Shown here one piece after another: positions 43,561 through 52,468 of a DNA stretch of 64,000 nt. The translations under genes and the position numbers were made by a program. Origin of the DNA: Amycolatopsis sp. EV170708-02-1 (lineage in GTDB: Bacteria; Actinomycetota; Actinomycetes; Mycobacteriales; Pseudonocardiaceae); assembly GCF_022479115.1 (NCBI RefSeq), contig NZ_CP092497.1, positions 930,001 to 994,000 on the forward strand, given 5' to 3'. The notes under the pieces are model-generated. The model searched no databases and had not been told where the DNA came from. It saw only the letters and a program-made list of their open reading frames with translations. Position 1 is the stretch's first letter; each line of letters starts with the position of its first letter.

Positions 43561-44007
43561 TCACGGAGCCTTCACGACCACGGTGTCCTCCGGCCCGACC
43601 ACCCGCCCGTCCGAGGCCCGGACCTCCAGCCCTCGCAACGCAAGGCCGCCATCGCGGTCCACCAGTTCCGACCGCGGCTCCCCCTCGGCGAAGAAGTGCG
43701 CCTCGCCCCATTGCCGCAGCGCGACGATCACCGGGAACAGGTCTCGCCCCTTCGGCGTCAGGACGTACTCGCTGTACGCGCTCCCGTCCGAAGCCGGGAC
43801 CACGTCGAGCACCCCGTGCCCGACGAGCGCCCGCAGCCGCGCGGACAGGATGTTCTTCGCGACGCCCAGGCTCCGCTGGAACTCCCCGAAGCGGCGGACG
43901 CCGTCGAAGGCGTCGCGCACGATCAGGAGCGACCACCAGTCGCCGATCGTGTCGACCGAGCGCGCCACCGGGCATGAGGCTTCGTCGAACGTCGTCCGCT
44001 TCACCAT
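43561..44007 (-). CDS. HxlR-family transcriptional regulator
   Basis: 148 residues. The HxlR winged helix is evident: CPVARSVDTIGDWWSLLIVR, RRFGEFQRSLGVAKNILSAR, LRALVGHGVLDVV and YVLTPKGRDLFPVIVALRQW. The last 40 residues form a small extension. Divergent from an MFS exporter gene with an inverted repeat at its start codon, so it most likely represses that transporter and itself. Confidence 0.92.
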   Translation of the reverse strand: MVKRTTFDEASCPVARSVDTIGDWWSLLIVRDAFDGVRRFGEFQRSLGVAKNILSARLRALVGHGVLDVVPASDGSAYSEYVLTPKGRDLFPVIVALRQWGEAHFFAEGEPRSELVDRDGGLALRGLEVRASDGRVVGPEDTVVVKAP

Positions 44008-44024
44008 GGTTGCATCTTACAACC
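44008..44024. promoter_or_regulatory. candidate HxlR operator
   Basis: GGTTG-catctta-CAACC is an inverted repeat directly upstream of the HxlR start codon in the 67-bp divergent spacer. Confidence 0.45.
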
Positions 44025-44074
44025 GCAGTGCCCTACCGTCAGGTGGTAGCAAGTTGAAACCATCTGGAGGGTCT

Positions 44075-45217
44075 GTGCATCGCGGTGTCGTCCTGTTGTT
44101 CGCCGTGGCCGCCGGGACGGCCGTCGCCACGATCTACTTCGCCCAGCCCCTGCTCGTCACCATGGGCGCCGATCTCGGCATCGCCGCCTCGACCGTGGGC
44201 GGCATCGTCACGCTCACCCAGTTCGGCTACGGCCTCGGCCTGTTCCTCCTGGTCCCGCTCGGTGACCTGCTCGACCGGCGGCGGCTCGTCGTCGGCCTGC
44301 TGGCGCTGCTGGCGGTCGCCGAACTGGTCGCCGCGACCGCCGCGAACGGGCTGGTGCTGTTCGCCGGGATGGCGGCGATCGGCGTGCTCGCGGTGGTCAC
44401 ACAGCTCCTGGTCGCGTTCGCCGCGTCGCTGGCCGCGCCCGCCGAACGCGGACGCGTGGTCGGTCTCGTGACGACCGGTGTCGTCCTCGGGATCCTGCTC
44501 GCGCGCACGGTGTCCGGTACGCTCGCCGACCTCGCCGGCTGGCGCGCGGTGTACGTCGTGTCCGCGGGGGTGACCGCGGTGATCGCGATCGTGCTCTACC
44601 GCGTCCTTCCTGCCTCACCAGGCGGAAAGACCATGGGCTACGGGCGGTTGCTGCGGTCCACGCTGTCCCTTTTCGCCGAGGAGCCCGTCTTCCGGACACG
44701 CGGAACACTGGCGCTGCTGATCTTCGCCGCGTTCGGCACATTGTGGAGCTCGGTCGCCCTGCCGCTGAGCGAAGACGGCCTGTCACACACCGCGATCGGC
44801 GCGTTCGGGCTGGCCGGGGCCGCGGGCGCGCTGGCGGCCGCACCCGCGGGACGGCTCGCCGATCGCGGCCGCGCGCGGTGGACGACCGGGATCGCGCTCG
44901 GCCTGCTGCTGCTTTCCTGGGTGCCGCTGGGTTTCACCCGCGTGTCACTGTGGGCGCTGGTGGCTGGCGCGATCCTGCTCGATCTCGCCGTCCAGGCCGT
45001 GCACGTCACGAGCCAGACCCTGATCTACCCGCTCCGGCCGGACGCCGGAAGCAGGCTGATCGGCGGGTACATGATCTTCTACTCCGCCGGCAGCGGCCTG
45101 GGCGCGATCGGCTCGACCGCCGTGTACGCCGTCGCCGGCTGGACGGGCGTCTGCCTGCTCGGCGCGCTGTTCAGCGCGTCGGCACTCGCCGTGTGGGGTG
45201 TCAAAGCCGCTCGATGA
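44075..45217 (+). CDS. MFS transporter
   Basis: About 380 residues with 12 hydrophobic segments. The motif-A region is visible as LVPLGDLLDRRRLVVGLLAL after the second helix and again as APAGRLADRGRARWTTGIAL in the second half. N-terminus VATIYFAQPLLVTMGADLGI is typical of the YgaY/drug-efflux branch. The GTG at 44075 follows TGGAGGG. Controlled probably by the divergent HxlR protein. Substrate unknown. Its 3' end overlaps the convergent fadA6 by 17 bp. Confidence 0.9.
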   Translation: MHRGVVLLFAVAAGTAVATIYFAQPLLVTMGADLGIAASTVGGIVTLTQFGYGLGLFLLVPLGDLLDRRRLVVGLLALLAVAELVAATAANGLVLFAGMAAIGVLAVVTQLLVAFAASLAAPAERGRVVGLVTTGVVLGILLARTVSGTLADLAGWRAVYVVSAGVTAVIAIVLYRVLPASPGGKTMGYGRLLRSTLSLFAEEPVFRTRGTLALLIFAAFGTLWSSVALPLSEDGLSHTAIGAFGLAGAAGALAAAPAGRLADRGRARWTTGIALGLLLLSWVPLGFTRVSLWALVAGAILLDLAVQAVHVTSQTLIYPLRPDAGSRLIGGYMIFYSAGSGLGAIGSTAVYAVAGWTGVCLLGALFSASALAVWGVKAAR

Positions 45218-46352
45218 TCGTGACGTTCGCCGTGCCGCCGCCCTCGCACATCGTCTGCAACCCGTAGCGGCCGCCCCGCCGTTCGAGTTCGTGCAGCAGG
45301 GTCGCGAACAGTTTCGTCCCGGTCGCCCCGATGGGATGGCCGAGCGCGATCCCGCCGCCGTTGACGTTGACGCGGTCCGGATCGGCGCCCGTCTCCTCGA
45401 TCCACGCCAGGACGACACTCGCGAACGCCTCGTTGACCTCGAACAGGTCGATGTCGTCGATGCTCAGCCCCGTCTTCCGCAGCGCGTGCGCGGTCGCCGG
45501 GATGGGCCCGGTCAGCATCCACACCGGATCGGCCGCCCGCACGGAAAGGTGATGGATCCTGGCGCGCGGGGTGAGGCCGTGTTCCTCGACGAACTTCTCC
45601 GACGCGATGAGCGCCGCGCTGGCGCCGTCCGAGATCTGGCTGGCCACGGCGGCGGTGATACGCGAACCCTCGCTCAGCGGCTTGAGCCCGGCCATCCGTT
45701 CCATGCTGGTGTCGCGCCTGGGCCCCTCGTCCAGGGCGGCACCGGCGAACGGCGTGATCTCGGCGGCGAAGCGCCCTTCGTCGATGGCCGCGATCGCTCG
45801 CTGATGGCTGCGGAACGCGAACTCCTCCATCGCCTCGCGGGTCAGATCCCAGTGTTCGGCGATCATGTCGGCACTGCGGAACTGCGAGACCTCGACGCTG
45901 CCGTACCGCTCCTGCCAGCCTTTCGAGCCGGAGAACGGGTCTTCGAAGCCGTACTCGCGCCCGGCCAGCATCGCCGCGCTGATCGGGATGGCGCTCATGT
46001 TCTGCACGCCACCGGCGAGGACGAGGTCCATCGTCCCGGACAGCACCGCCTGCGCGGCGAAGTGCACGGCCTGCTGGCTCGAACCGCACTGCCGGTCGAT
46101 CGTCACACCCGGCACGTGGTGCCCGAACCCCGCGGCGAGCCACGCCGTGCGCGCGATGTTCCCGGACTGTGGCCCGAGTGTGTCGCAGCAGCCGAGGATG
46201 ACGTCGTCCACCAGATCGGCGTCGACCCCCGTCCGCTCGACGACGGCTTGGATCACGTGGGCGCCGAGGTCCGCGGAATGGACACCACTGAGGGCTCCCC
46301 CGCGTTTGCCGACCGGGGTCCGGACCGCGTCGAGAACATACGCTTCAGCCAC
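45201..46352 (-). CDS. fadA6: C/D-ring thiolase FadA6
   Basis: Thiolase of 383 residues acting late in steroid C/D-ring catabolism. Nucleophile Cys89 in DRQCGSSQQ, His in NVNGGGIALGHPIGATG, Cys in TMCEGGGTANVTIIERL. Full-length match to Rv3556c (AEAYVLDAVRT, RARIHHLSVRAADPVWMLTG, GGVQNMS). The GTG start at 46352 overlaps the kstR2 stop by 8 nt. It closes the fadE30-ipdF-kstR2-fadA6 operon, the same order as in mycobacteria. Confidence 0.94.
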   Translation of the reverse strand: MAEAYVLDAVRTPVGKRGGALSGVHSADLGAHVIQAVVERTGVDADLVDDVILGCCDTLGPQSGNIARTAWLAAGFGHHVPGVTIDRQCGSSQQAVHFAAQAVLSGTMDLVLAGGVQNMSAIPISAAMLAGREYGFEDPFSGSKGWQERYGSVEVSQFRSADMIAEHWDLTREAMEEFAFRSHQRAIAAIDEGRFAAEITPFAGAALDEGPRRDTSMERMAGLKPLSEGSRITAAVASQISDGASAALIASEKFVEEHGLTPRARIHHLSVRAADPVWMLTGPIPATAHALRKTGLSIDDIDLFEVNEAFASVVLAWIEETGADPDRVNVNGGGIALGHPIGATGTKLFATLLHELERRGGRYGLQTMCEGGGTANVTIIERL

Positions 46353-46950
46353 GCCGCCTCCTTTTCGTCGTCGCGATGCCGTCCAGCAGGATCCCGAGGT
46401 ACTGCTGCGCGACGTCGTCCGCGCTCAGCGTGCCGCCGGGGTTGTACCAGCGCACCGCCACCCAGACGGTGTCGCGGATGAACCGGTAGGTGAGTTCGAC
46501 GTCGAGATCCTCGCGGAACACGCCCGCCGCGATGCCGTCGGTGAGGATCCCGTTCCACAGTTTGCGGAATTCGGTGTTGCGGTCGTTGAGGTAGTCGAAC
46601 CGCGGCAACTGCATGAGATGCTTCGCCTCGGATTGGTAGATCGCCACCTCGGCGGGCCGCCGGTGAATGGATTCGAACGACGCCACGACGACGGCTTCGA
46701 GCGTTTCCCTCGGCCCTTTCCCTTTCGCGACGATCTCGGCGTAGGCGCCGAAGAGTTCGTCGAGGAATCCGGTGAGGATCTCGTCGGCCATCGACTCCTT
46801 CGAGTCGAAATGGTGGTAGAGACTGCCGGAAAGGATGCCCGCCGCGTCCGCGATGTCCCGCACCGTGGTGGAGACGTAACCGCGCTCGGCGAACAGCTTC
46901 GCCGCCAGGGCGAGCAGTTCGGCGCGGCGGGACCCTGGGCTGGCTTTCAT
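46345..46950 (-). CDS. kstR2: TetR-family repressor KstR2
   Basis: About 201 residues. TetR helix-turn-helix LLALAAKLFAERGYVSTTVR, DIADAAGILSGSLYHHFDSK. The ligand domain ends in RFIRDTVWVAVRWYNPGGTL, diagnostic for KstR2 (Rv3557c), which senses HIP-CoA and represses the C/D-ring genes. ATG 46950 has GAGG just upstream; an ATG at 46965 inside the ipdF stop region is the alternative. It lies within the operon whose promoter carries a perfect KstR2 box (48887), implying autoregulation. Confidence 0.94.
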   Translation of the reverse strand: MKASPGSRRAELLALAAKLFAERGYVSTTVRDIADAAGILSGSLYHHFDSKESMADEILTGFLDELFGAYAEIVAKGKGPRETLEAVVVASFESIHRRPAEVAIYQSEAKHLMQLPRFDYLNDRNTEFRKLWNGILTDGIAAGVFREDLDVELTYRFIRDTVWVAVRWYNPGGTLSADDVAQQYLGILLDGIATTKRRRRG

Positions 46951-46957
46951 CGCTACC

Positions 46958-47725
46958 TCACGCATGCTGGGAACTCACGGACACGACCTCGCCGGTGAGG
47001 TACGACGAGTACTCACTGGCGAGGAACACCATCACATTCGCCACTTCCCAGGGTTCCGCCGCCCTCCCCGAGACCTCGCGCGCGGTGAGCTCGGTGAGCA
47101 GCTCCTCGCTGGTCACCTTGGCCAGGAACGGATGCATCGCCAGGCTCGGCGCGACCGCGTTGACCCGGATGCCGTGTTCGGCGACATCGACGGCCGAGCA
47201 GCGCGTGAGCGCCATGACGCCCGCCTTCGCGGCCGCGTAATGGGCCTGCCCGGCCTGCGCCCGCCAGCCGATCACCGACGCGTTGTTGACGATCACCCCG
47301 CCGTCGCCTTGGGCGATGAACCGGTTCACCGCGGCCCGCGTCGCGCGGAACGTGCCGTTGAGGGTCACGTCGATGACCCGCGCCCACTCGTCGTCCGCCA
47401 TGTCCACAATGGACTTCGTGCCGCCGAGCCCGGCGTTGTTGATGAGCACGTCGACCCGGCCGTAGTGCGCGGCCGCACCGTCGATGAGCGCCTGTACCTG
47501 CTCTTCTTGCGTGACGTCGCAAGGGATCGCGTGGACGTCACCGAGTTCGGCCGCCTTCTCGCCGAGGCGCCGCTCGTGCCAGTCGCTGATCACGACGCGC
47601 GCGCCCTCCTCCAGCGCGCGTTTCGCCACCGCCGAACCGATCCCGGTGCCGGCCGCCGCCGTCACCACGACCACCTTGTCCCGCAGGAGGTTCGCCCCCT
47701 CGGGGTACTTCGGCACCGGGATCAC
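46958..47725 (-). CDS. ipdF: C/D-ring short-chain dehydrogenase IpdF
   Basis: SDR of 255 residues, counterpart of Rv3559c, which oxidises the hydroxylated HIP-CoA-derived intermediate. Cofactor loop VTAAAGTGIGSAVAKRALEE, NNAGLGGTKS, catalytic Ser in NNASVIGW and HYAAAKAGV. The GTG start at 47725 overlaps fadE30 by 4 nt. It ends where kstR2 begins. Confidence 0.9.
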   Translation of the reverse strand: MIPVPKYPEGANLLRDKVVVVTAAAGTGIGSAVAKRALEEGARVVISDWHERRLGEKAAELGDVHAIPCDVTQEEQVQALIDGAAAHYGRVDVLINNAGLGGTKSIVDMADDEWARVIDVTLNGTFRATRAAVNRFIAQGDGGVIVNNASVIGWRAQAGQAHYAAAKAGVMALTRCSAVDVAEHGIRVNAVAPSLAMHPFLAKVTSEELLTELTAREVSGRAAEPWEVANVMVFLASEYSSYLTGEVVSVSSQHA

Positions 47726-48840
47726 GGGCGTACCTCCCTTGGCAGGCCGAGCACCCGCTCGGCGATGACGTTGCGCTGGATTTCGTTGGAGCCGCCGTAG
47801 ATCGTGTCGGCGCGGGTGAAGAGGAAGAGCCGCTGCCAGGCGTCGAGCCCGTCTTCAGCGATCATCCCCCGCGCTCCGCGGACGAGCATCGCGAGCTCCC
47901 CGAGGTCACGATGCCAGTTCGCCCAGACCAGTTTGGACACTTCGGCGACACCCGGCGAAGAGTCGCCAAGGGTGCGGATCGCCTGTGCCCGCATGACCTC
48001 CAGGCCCACCCACGCGCGATCGATCCGTTCGGCGATCACCGGATCGCCGGGAGCGATCCTGGTGAGTTCTTCGAGTTCCCGGCGGAAGCCGACCTGCTGC
48101 CCGAGCGTCGCGACGCCGCGCTCGAAGGCGAGGGTGCCCATCGCCACGCGCCAGCCGTCGCCGGGTTCGCCGACGACGAGATCCTTCGCCGTGCGGGCGC
48201 CGTCGAAGAAGACTTCGTTGAACTCGGAGGTCCCGGTGAGCTGCTGGATCGGCCGGACCACGACGCCGGGCTGGTTCATCGGGACGAGCAAATAGGACAG
48301 TCCTTTGTGGCGTTTCGAGCCGGGCTCGGTGCGGGCGAGGACGAAACACCAGTCGGCGACGTGCGCGAGCGACGTCCACACCTTCTGGCCGTTCAGCACC
48401 CACTCGCCGCCTTCGAGTGTCGCGGTGGTGGACACGGCGGCGAGATCGGACCCCGCGCCGGGCTCGGAATACCCTTGGCACCACAGTTCTTCGACACCCA
48501 CGATCGGCGGAAGGAACCGCTTCTGTTGTTCAGGCGTACCGAAAGTGATCAGGGTGGGGCCGAGGAGCTCTTGCGCCAGGTGACTCACCCTCGCCGGCGC
48601 GTTCGCTCGCGCGTACTCCTCGTGGAAGACGACCTGCTGTTCGAGCGTCGCGCCCTGGCCGCCGTGCTCGACCGGCCAGCCGACGCAGGTCCAGCCCGCC
48701 GCCGCGAGCCGCCGCTCCCACTCCACGCGTTCGTCGAAGGCCTCGTGCTCCCGCCCAGGACCGCCCAAGCCGCGCAGTTCCGGCGGCAGGTTGTCCGCCA
48801 GCCAGGTGCGCACACGGTCACGGAAACCGTCCTGAGCCAC
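47722..48840 (-). CDS. fadE30: acyl-CoA dehydrogenase FadE30
   Basis: 372 residues; introduces a double bond into HIP-CoA or its product, an early step of C/D-ring degradation. Acyl-CoA dehydrogenase blocks: WCQGYSEPGAGSDLAAVSTT, NGQKVWTSLAHVADWCFVLA and the C-terminal YGGSNEIQRNVIAERVLGLP. First gene of the minus-strand KstR2 operon, with the operator in the 72-bp divergent spacer before fadD3. Confidence 0.92.
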   Translation of the reverse strand: MAQDGFRDRVRTWLADNLPPELRGLGGPGREHEAFDERVEWERRLAAAGWTCVGWPVEHGGQGATLEQQVVFHEEYARANAPARVSHLAQELLGPTLITFGTPEQQKRFLPPIVGVEELWCQGYSEPGAGSDLAAVSTTATLEGGEWVLNGQKVWTSLAHVADWCFVLARTEPGSKRHKGLSYLLVPMNQPGVVVRPIQQLTGTSEFNEVFFDGARTAKDLVVGEPGDGWRVAMGTLAFERGVATLGQQVGFRRELEELTRIAPGDPVIAERIDRAWVGLEVMRAQAIRTLGDSSPGVAEVSKLVWANWHRDLGELAMLVRGARGMIAEDGLDAWQRLFLFTRADTIYGGSNEIQRNVIAERVLGLPREVRP

Positions 48841-48886
48841 GCCTGCCTCCTCTAGCCAAACCAGAGCCTGCTGCGTAGGCTACCCT

Positions 48887-48900
48887 ACCAAGCACTTGCT
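48887..48900. promoter_or_regulatory. KstR2 operator, fadE30/fadD3 promoter
   Basis: ACCAAGCACTTGCT matches the KstR2 motif ANCAAGNNCTTGNT at every fixed base, between the divergent starts of fadE30 (48840) and fadD3 (48913). Confidence 0.85.
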
Positions 48901-48912
48901 AGGGAGACTTCG

Positions 48913-50403
48913 ATGACTGAAGGAACCATCCCGGCGGCGCTCGACAGGGCCGCGGAGCGCTTCGCCGGGCGGGAAGCGCTGGTCGACGGCGAGGTCCGGC
49001 TCACCTATGCCGAACTCGCCCGCCGGGTGCGGCAGGCCGCGCGGTTCTTCGAGGGCCACGAACGGGTCGCGATCTGTTCCCCCAACACCTGGCATTGGGT
49101 CGTCGCCGGGCTCGGCGCGCTGTACGCCGGCGCGACACTGATCCCGGTCAACACCCGCTTCACCGCGCGCGAGACCGTCGATGTCCTTCACCGCGCGAAG
49201 GTTTCCGCGCTGGCGATCACCGGCACGTTCCTCGGCACGGACCGGCTGGCGGACCTCGGCTCCGCGCGCCCGGGCACCGTGGTGCGCATCCCCGTCGAAG
49301 GCGCCGAAGACCCCGTCGACGGCGTCACGGAATGGGACACGCTCTCCGGTCTCGACAGTGACTTCGCCAGTCCCGCGCGGCCGGGCGACGTCAGCGACAT
49401 CCTGTTCACTTCCGGGACCACCGGCCGCAGCAAGGGCGCGATGAGCAGTCACCGGCAGGCCTTGAGCGTCGCCGAAGCCTGGGCCGAGTGCGGCGGTTTG
49501 ACCGAAGAAGACCGGTATCTCGTGATCAACCCGTTCTTCCACAGCTTCGGGTACAAGGCGGGGATCCTCGCCGCCGTGCTGCGCGGCGCGACCCTGCTGC
49601 CCCAGCGCACCTTCGACGTCCGGGAGACCCTGCGGCTCATCGAAACCGAGCGGATCACCGTGCTGCCCGGCGCGCCCACGATCTACCAAGTGTTGCTCGA
49701 GGCGCCCGAACGCGGGAACCACGACCTGTCCAGCCTCCGGCTCGCCGTCACCGGCGCCGCCACCGTGCCGGTCACGCTCGTCGAGAGGATGCGGACGGAC
49801 CTGGGCATCGACACGGTGCTCACCGCGTACGGCCTCACCGAAGCCGTGGTGGCCACGATGTCGCGCCCCGAGGACGACGTCGAACTCGTGGCGAACTTCT
49901 CCGGCCGCGCCACGGCCGGCTTCGAGGTGAAACTCGGCGAGCACGACGAAGTCCTGCTGCGCGGCCCGAACGTGATGCTCGGCTATCTCGACGATCCGGA
50001 CGCCACCGCGAAAGCCGTCGACGCCGACGGCTGGCTGCACACCGGCGATGTCGGCGTGCTGAACGAACGCGGGTATCTGAAGATCGTCGACCGGATCAAG
50101 GACATGTACGTCTGCGGCGGCTTCAACGTCTACCCGGCCGAGGTCGAGCAGGTGCTGAGCCGTCTGGCCGGGGTCGCCGAAGCGGCCGTCGTCGGTGTTC
50201 CGGACGAACGACTCGGCGAGGTCGGCAAGGCCTTCATCCGGCTGACCCCTGGGGCTTCACTGTCCACAGAGGACGTATTGACTCATTGCGAAGGCCAGTT
50301 GGCCAACTACAAGACCCCTCGATTTGTCGACTTCGTGGCGGAGCTTCCGCGGAATCTGTCGGGGAAGGTACTGAAACGCGTGTTGCGGGAGGAGAACGGA
50401 TGA
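48913..50403 (+). CDS. fadD3: HIP-CoA ligase FadD3
   Basis: Acyl-CoA ligase of 496 residues that activates the C/D-ring propionate HIP, giving HIP-CoA, the KstR2 effector. FTSGTTGRSKG, AYGLTEAVV, HTGDVGVLNERGYLKIVDRI and the C-terminal NLSGKVLKRVLREENG with the catalytic Lys. ATG follows GGGAGACTT. Divergent from fadE30 and first of a five-gene operon. Confidence 0.93.
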   Translation: MTEGTIPAALDRAAERFAGREALVDGEVRLTYAELARRVRQAARFFEGHERVAICSPNTWHWVVAGLGALYAGATLIPVNTRFTARETVDVLHRAKVSALAITGTFLGTDRLADLGSARPGTVVRIPVEGAEDPVDGVTEWDTLSGLDSDFASPARPGDVSDILFTSGTTGRSKGAMSSHRQALSVAEAWAECGGLTEEDRYLVINPFFHSFGYKAGILAAVLRGATLLPQRTFDVRETLRLIETERITVLPGAPTIYQVLLEAPERGNHDLSSLRLAVTGAATVPVTLVERMRTDLGIDTVLTAYGLTEAVVATMSRPEDDVELVANFSGRATAGFEVKLGEHDEVLLRGPNVMLGYLDDPDATAKAVDADGWLHTGDVGVLNERGYLKIVDRIKDMYVCGGFNVYPAEVEQVLSRLAGVAEAAVVGVPDERLGEVGKAFIRLTPGASLSTEDVLTHCEGQLANYKTPRFVDFVAELPRNLSGKVLKRVLREENG

Positions 50404-51233
50404 CCGTCGAGTACGAGCGGCGCGGGCCGGTGGCCGTCGTCACGATGAACCGGCCGGAGTACCGGAACGCGCAGAACTCGGCGATGACCTACGCGCTCGA
50501 CGCCGCGTTCACCCGCGCCGTCGACGATCCCGAGGTCAAGGTGATCGTGCTGGCCGGGGCGGGCAAGCATTTCTCCGCCGGGCACGACATCGGGACACCG
50601 GAACGGGACGTGGACGTCTCGTTCGAGCGCAAGGCGGTGCTGTGGTGGGACCACGTCGGCGCCGAGGGCGGTGATCAGCGGTTCGCCCGCGAGTCCGAGG
50701 TCTACCTCGGCATGTGCCGCCGATGGCGCGAGATCCCGAAGCCGACCATCGCGAGCGTGCAGGGCGCGTGCATCGCGGGCGCGCTGATGCTGGCGTGGGT
50801 CTGCGACATGATCGTCGCCTCCGACGACGCGTTCTTCGCCGATCCCGTGGTGCGGATGGGAATCCCCGGTGTCGAGTACTTCGCGCATCCCTGGGTGCTC
50901 GGTCCGCGCGCGGCCAAGGAGGTGCTGTTCACCGGTGAGCGCTTCACGGCGCAGCAGGCCAAGGAGTGGGGCATGCTGAACCGCGTCGTCCCCCGCGCCG
51001 ACCTCGAAACCGAGACGATGGCGCTGGCGGAGAAGATCGCGGTGATGCCGCGAATGGGGCTCGCGCTCGCCAAGAAGGCCGTCAACCAGGCCGAGGATCT
51101 GATGGGTCTCCGGTCCGGAATGGACTCGGTGTTCGGGCTGCACCACTTCGCGCACGCGCACAACGCCGAGGTTTCCGGCGGTGACTCGCTGGGCGGGCAG
51201 GACGCGCGCTCGATGCGGGACGCGAGTTCATGA
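50400..51233 (+). CDS. enoyl-CoA hydratase-family protein in the fadD3 operon
   Basis: 277 residues, crotonase fold: [40 protein letters not shown] (oxyanion segment) and SVQGACIAGALMLAWVCDMI, then FFADPVVRMGIPGVEYFAHP. ATGA overlaps on both sides place it between fadD3 and fadE31, where M. tuberculosis has no gene. It is neither EchA19 nor EchA20. A hydration or hydrolytic step in HIP-CoA breakdown is plausible but undemonstrated here. Confidence 0.85.
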   Translation: MTVEYERRGPVAVVTMNRPEYRNAQNSAMTYALDAAFTRAVDDPEVKVIVLAGAGKHFSAGHDIGTPERDVDVSFERKAVLWWDHVGAEGGDQRFARESEVYLGMCRRWREIPKPTIASVQGACIAGALMLAWVCDMIVASDDAFFADPVVRMGIPGVEYFAHPWVLGPRAAKEVLFTGERFTAQQAKEWGMLNRVVPRADLETETMALAEKIAVMPRMGLALAKKAVNQAEDLMGLRSGMDSVFGLHHFAHAHNAEVSGGDSLGGQDARSMRDASS

Positions 51234-52468
51234 TGAACCTCGACCTGGACGAGCGCACGCTCGCCTTCCGCGACGAAGCCCGCGCCTGGCTCGCCGCGAA
51301 CATCCCCGCCGAGCCGCTGAAGTCGTTCGACACCGCCGAGGGATTCGCTCAGCACCGCGAGTGGGAGGCCCGGCTGGCCGACGCCCGCTGGTCGGTCGTC
51401 TCGTGGCCGCGCGAGTTCGGCGGGCGGGACGCGAGCCTTTTGGAGTGGGTGCTGTTCGAGGAGGAGTACTACGCGGCGGGAGCGCCGTCGCGGGTCAACC
51501 AGAACGGCATCTTCATGCTCGCGCCCACACTGTTCTCCCATGGCACGGAAGAACAGCAGCGCCGCGTCCTGCCGAAGATGGCGCGCTCGGAGGAGGTCTG
51601 GGCGCAAGCATGGTCGGAACCCGAGGCGGGCAGCGACATCGCCGCCCTCCGGAGCACCGCGACCCGCTGCGACGGCGGCTGGCGGGTCAGCGGGCAGAAG
51701 ACGTGGAGCTCGCGGGCGGCGTTCGCCGATCGCGCGTTCGGCCTGTTCCGCAGCGATCCGGAGTCGGTGCGGCACAAGGGACTCACCTATCTGATGGTGG
51801 ATCTGCGGGCCGAAGGCGTCACCGTGCGGCCGATCCCCCAGCTGGACGGCGAACCGGGGTTCGCCGAGATCTTCTTCGACGACGTCTTCGTCCCCGACGA
51901 GGACGTGATCGGCGCGCCGGGCGAGGGCTGGCGGGTCGCGATGACCACGGCGAACAACGAACGCGGTCTGTCGCTGCGCAGCCCCGGCCGGTTCCTCGCC
52001 GCGGCGGACAGGCTGGTCTCGCTCTGGCGCGACGCCGGGCGCCCCGCGCACACCGCGGACCGGGTCGCCGACGCGTGGATCGGCGCGCGGGCCTACCAGC
52101 TGTACACCCTGGGCACGGTCACCCGCCTCTCGGGCGGTGCCGAGCTCGGCCCGGAATCCAGTGTCAACAAGCTGTTCTGGTCACATCTCGACGTCGCCCT
52201 CCACGAGACCGCGCTCGACGTCCTCGGCCCGGACGCCGAACTGCGGGGCCGCTGGAGCGACGGCTGGCTGTTCTCCCTGGCGGGACCGATCTACGGCGGG
52301 ACCGACCAGATCCAGCGGTCCATCGTCGCCGAACGGTTGCTCGGCCTGCCGAAGGGGCTCGATGAGGTTCGCACTCTCCGGCGAGCAGGAGCAGTTCTCC
52401 CGCAGCCTGAACGATCTCCTGTCCGGTGTGGACACCGATTCGGCCAACCGTGCCTGGGCGGCGGGTGA
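51230..52468 (+). CDS. fadE31: acyl-CoA dehydrogenase FadE31 with unusual 3' extension
   Basis: 412-residue acyl-CoA dehydrogenase. WAQAWSEPEAGSDIAALRST, SGQKTWSSRAAFADRAFGLF and GPIYGGTDQIQRSIVAERLL match FadE31 (Rv3562). The family-like sequence ends near GLPKG (about residue 378), but the frame runs on for some 35 unrelated residues and overlaps fadE32 by 107 nt, against 4 nt at other joints of this operon. A single-base indel near 52350 would restore an ATGA overlap. Otherwise the tail is a natural extension. Acts in C/D-ring catabolism with FadE32 and FadE33. Confidence 0.88.
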   Translation: MMNLDLDERTLAFRDEARAWLAANIPAEPLKSFDTAEGFAQHREWEARLADARWSVVSWPREFGGRDASLLEWVLFEEEYYAAGAPSRVNQNGIFMLAPTLFSHGTEEQQRRVLPKMARSEEVWAQAWSEPEAGSDIAALRSTATRCDGGWRVSGQKTWSSRAAFADRAFGLFRSDPESVRHKGLTYLMVDLRAEGVTVRPIPQLDGEPGFAEIFFDDVFVPDEDVIGAPGEGWRVAMTTANNERGLSLRSPGRFLAAADRLVSLWRDAGRPAHTADRVADAWIGARAYQLYTLGTVTRLSGGAELGPESSVNKLFWSHLDVALHETALDVLGPDAELRGRWSDGWLFSLAGPIYGGTDQIQRSIVAERLLGLPKGLDEVRTLRRAGAVLPQPERSPVRCGHRFGQPCLGGG

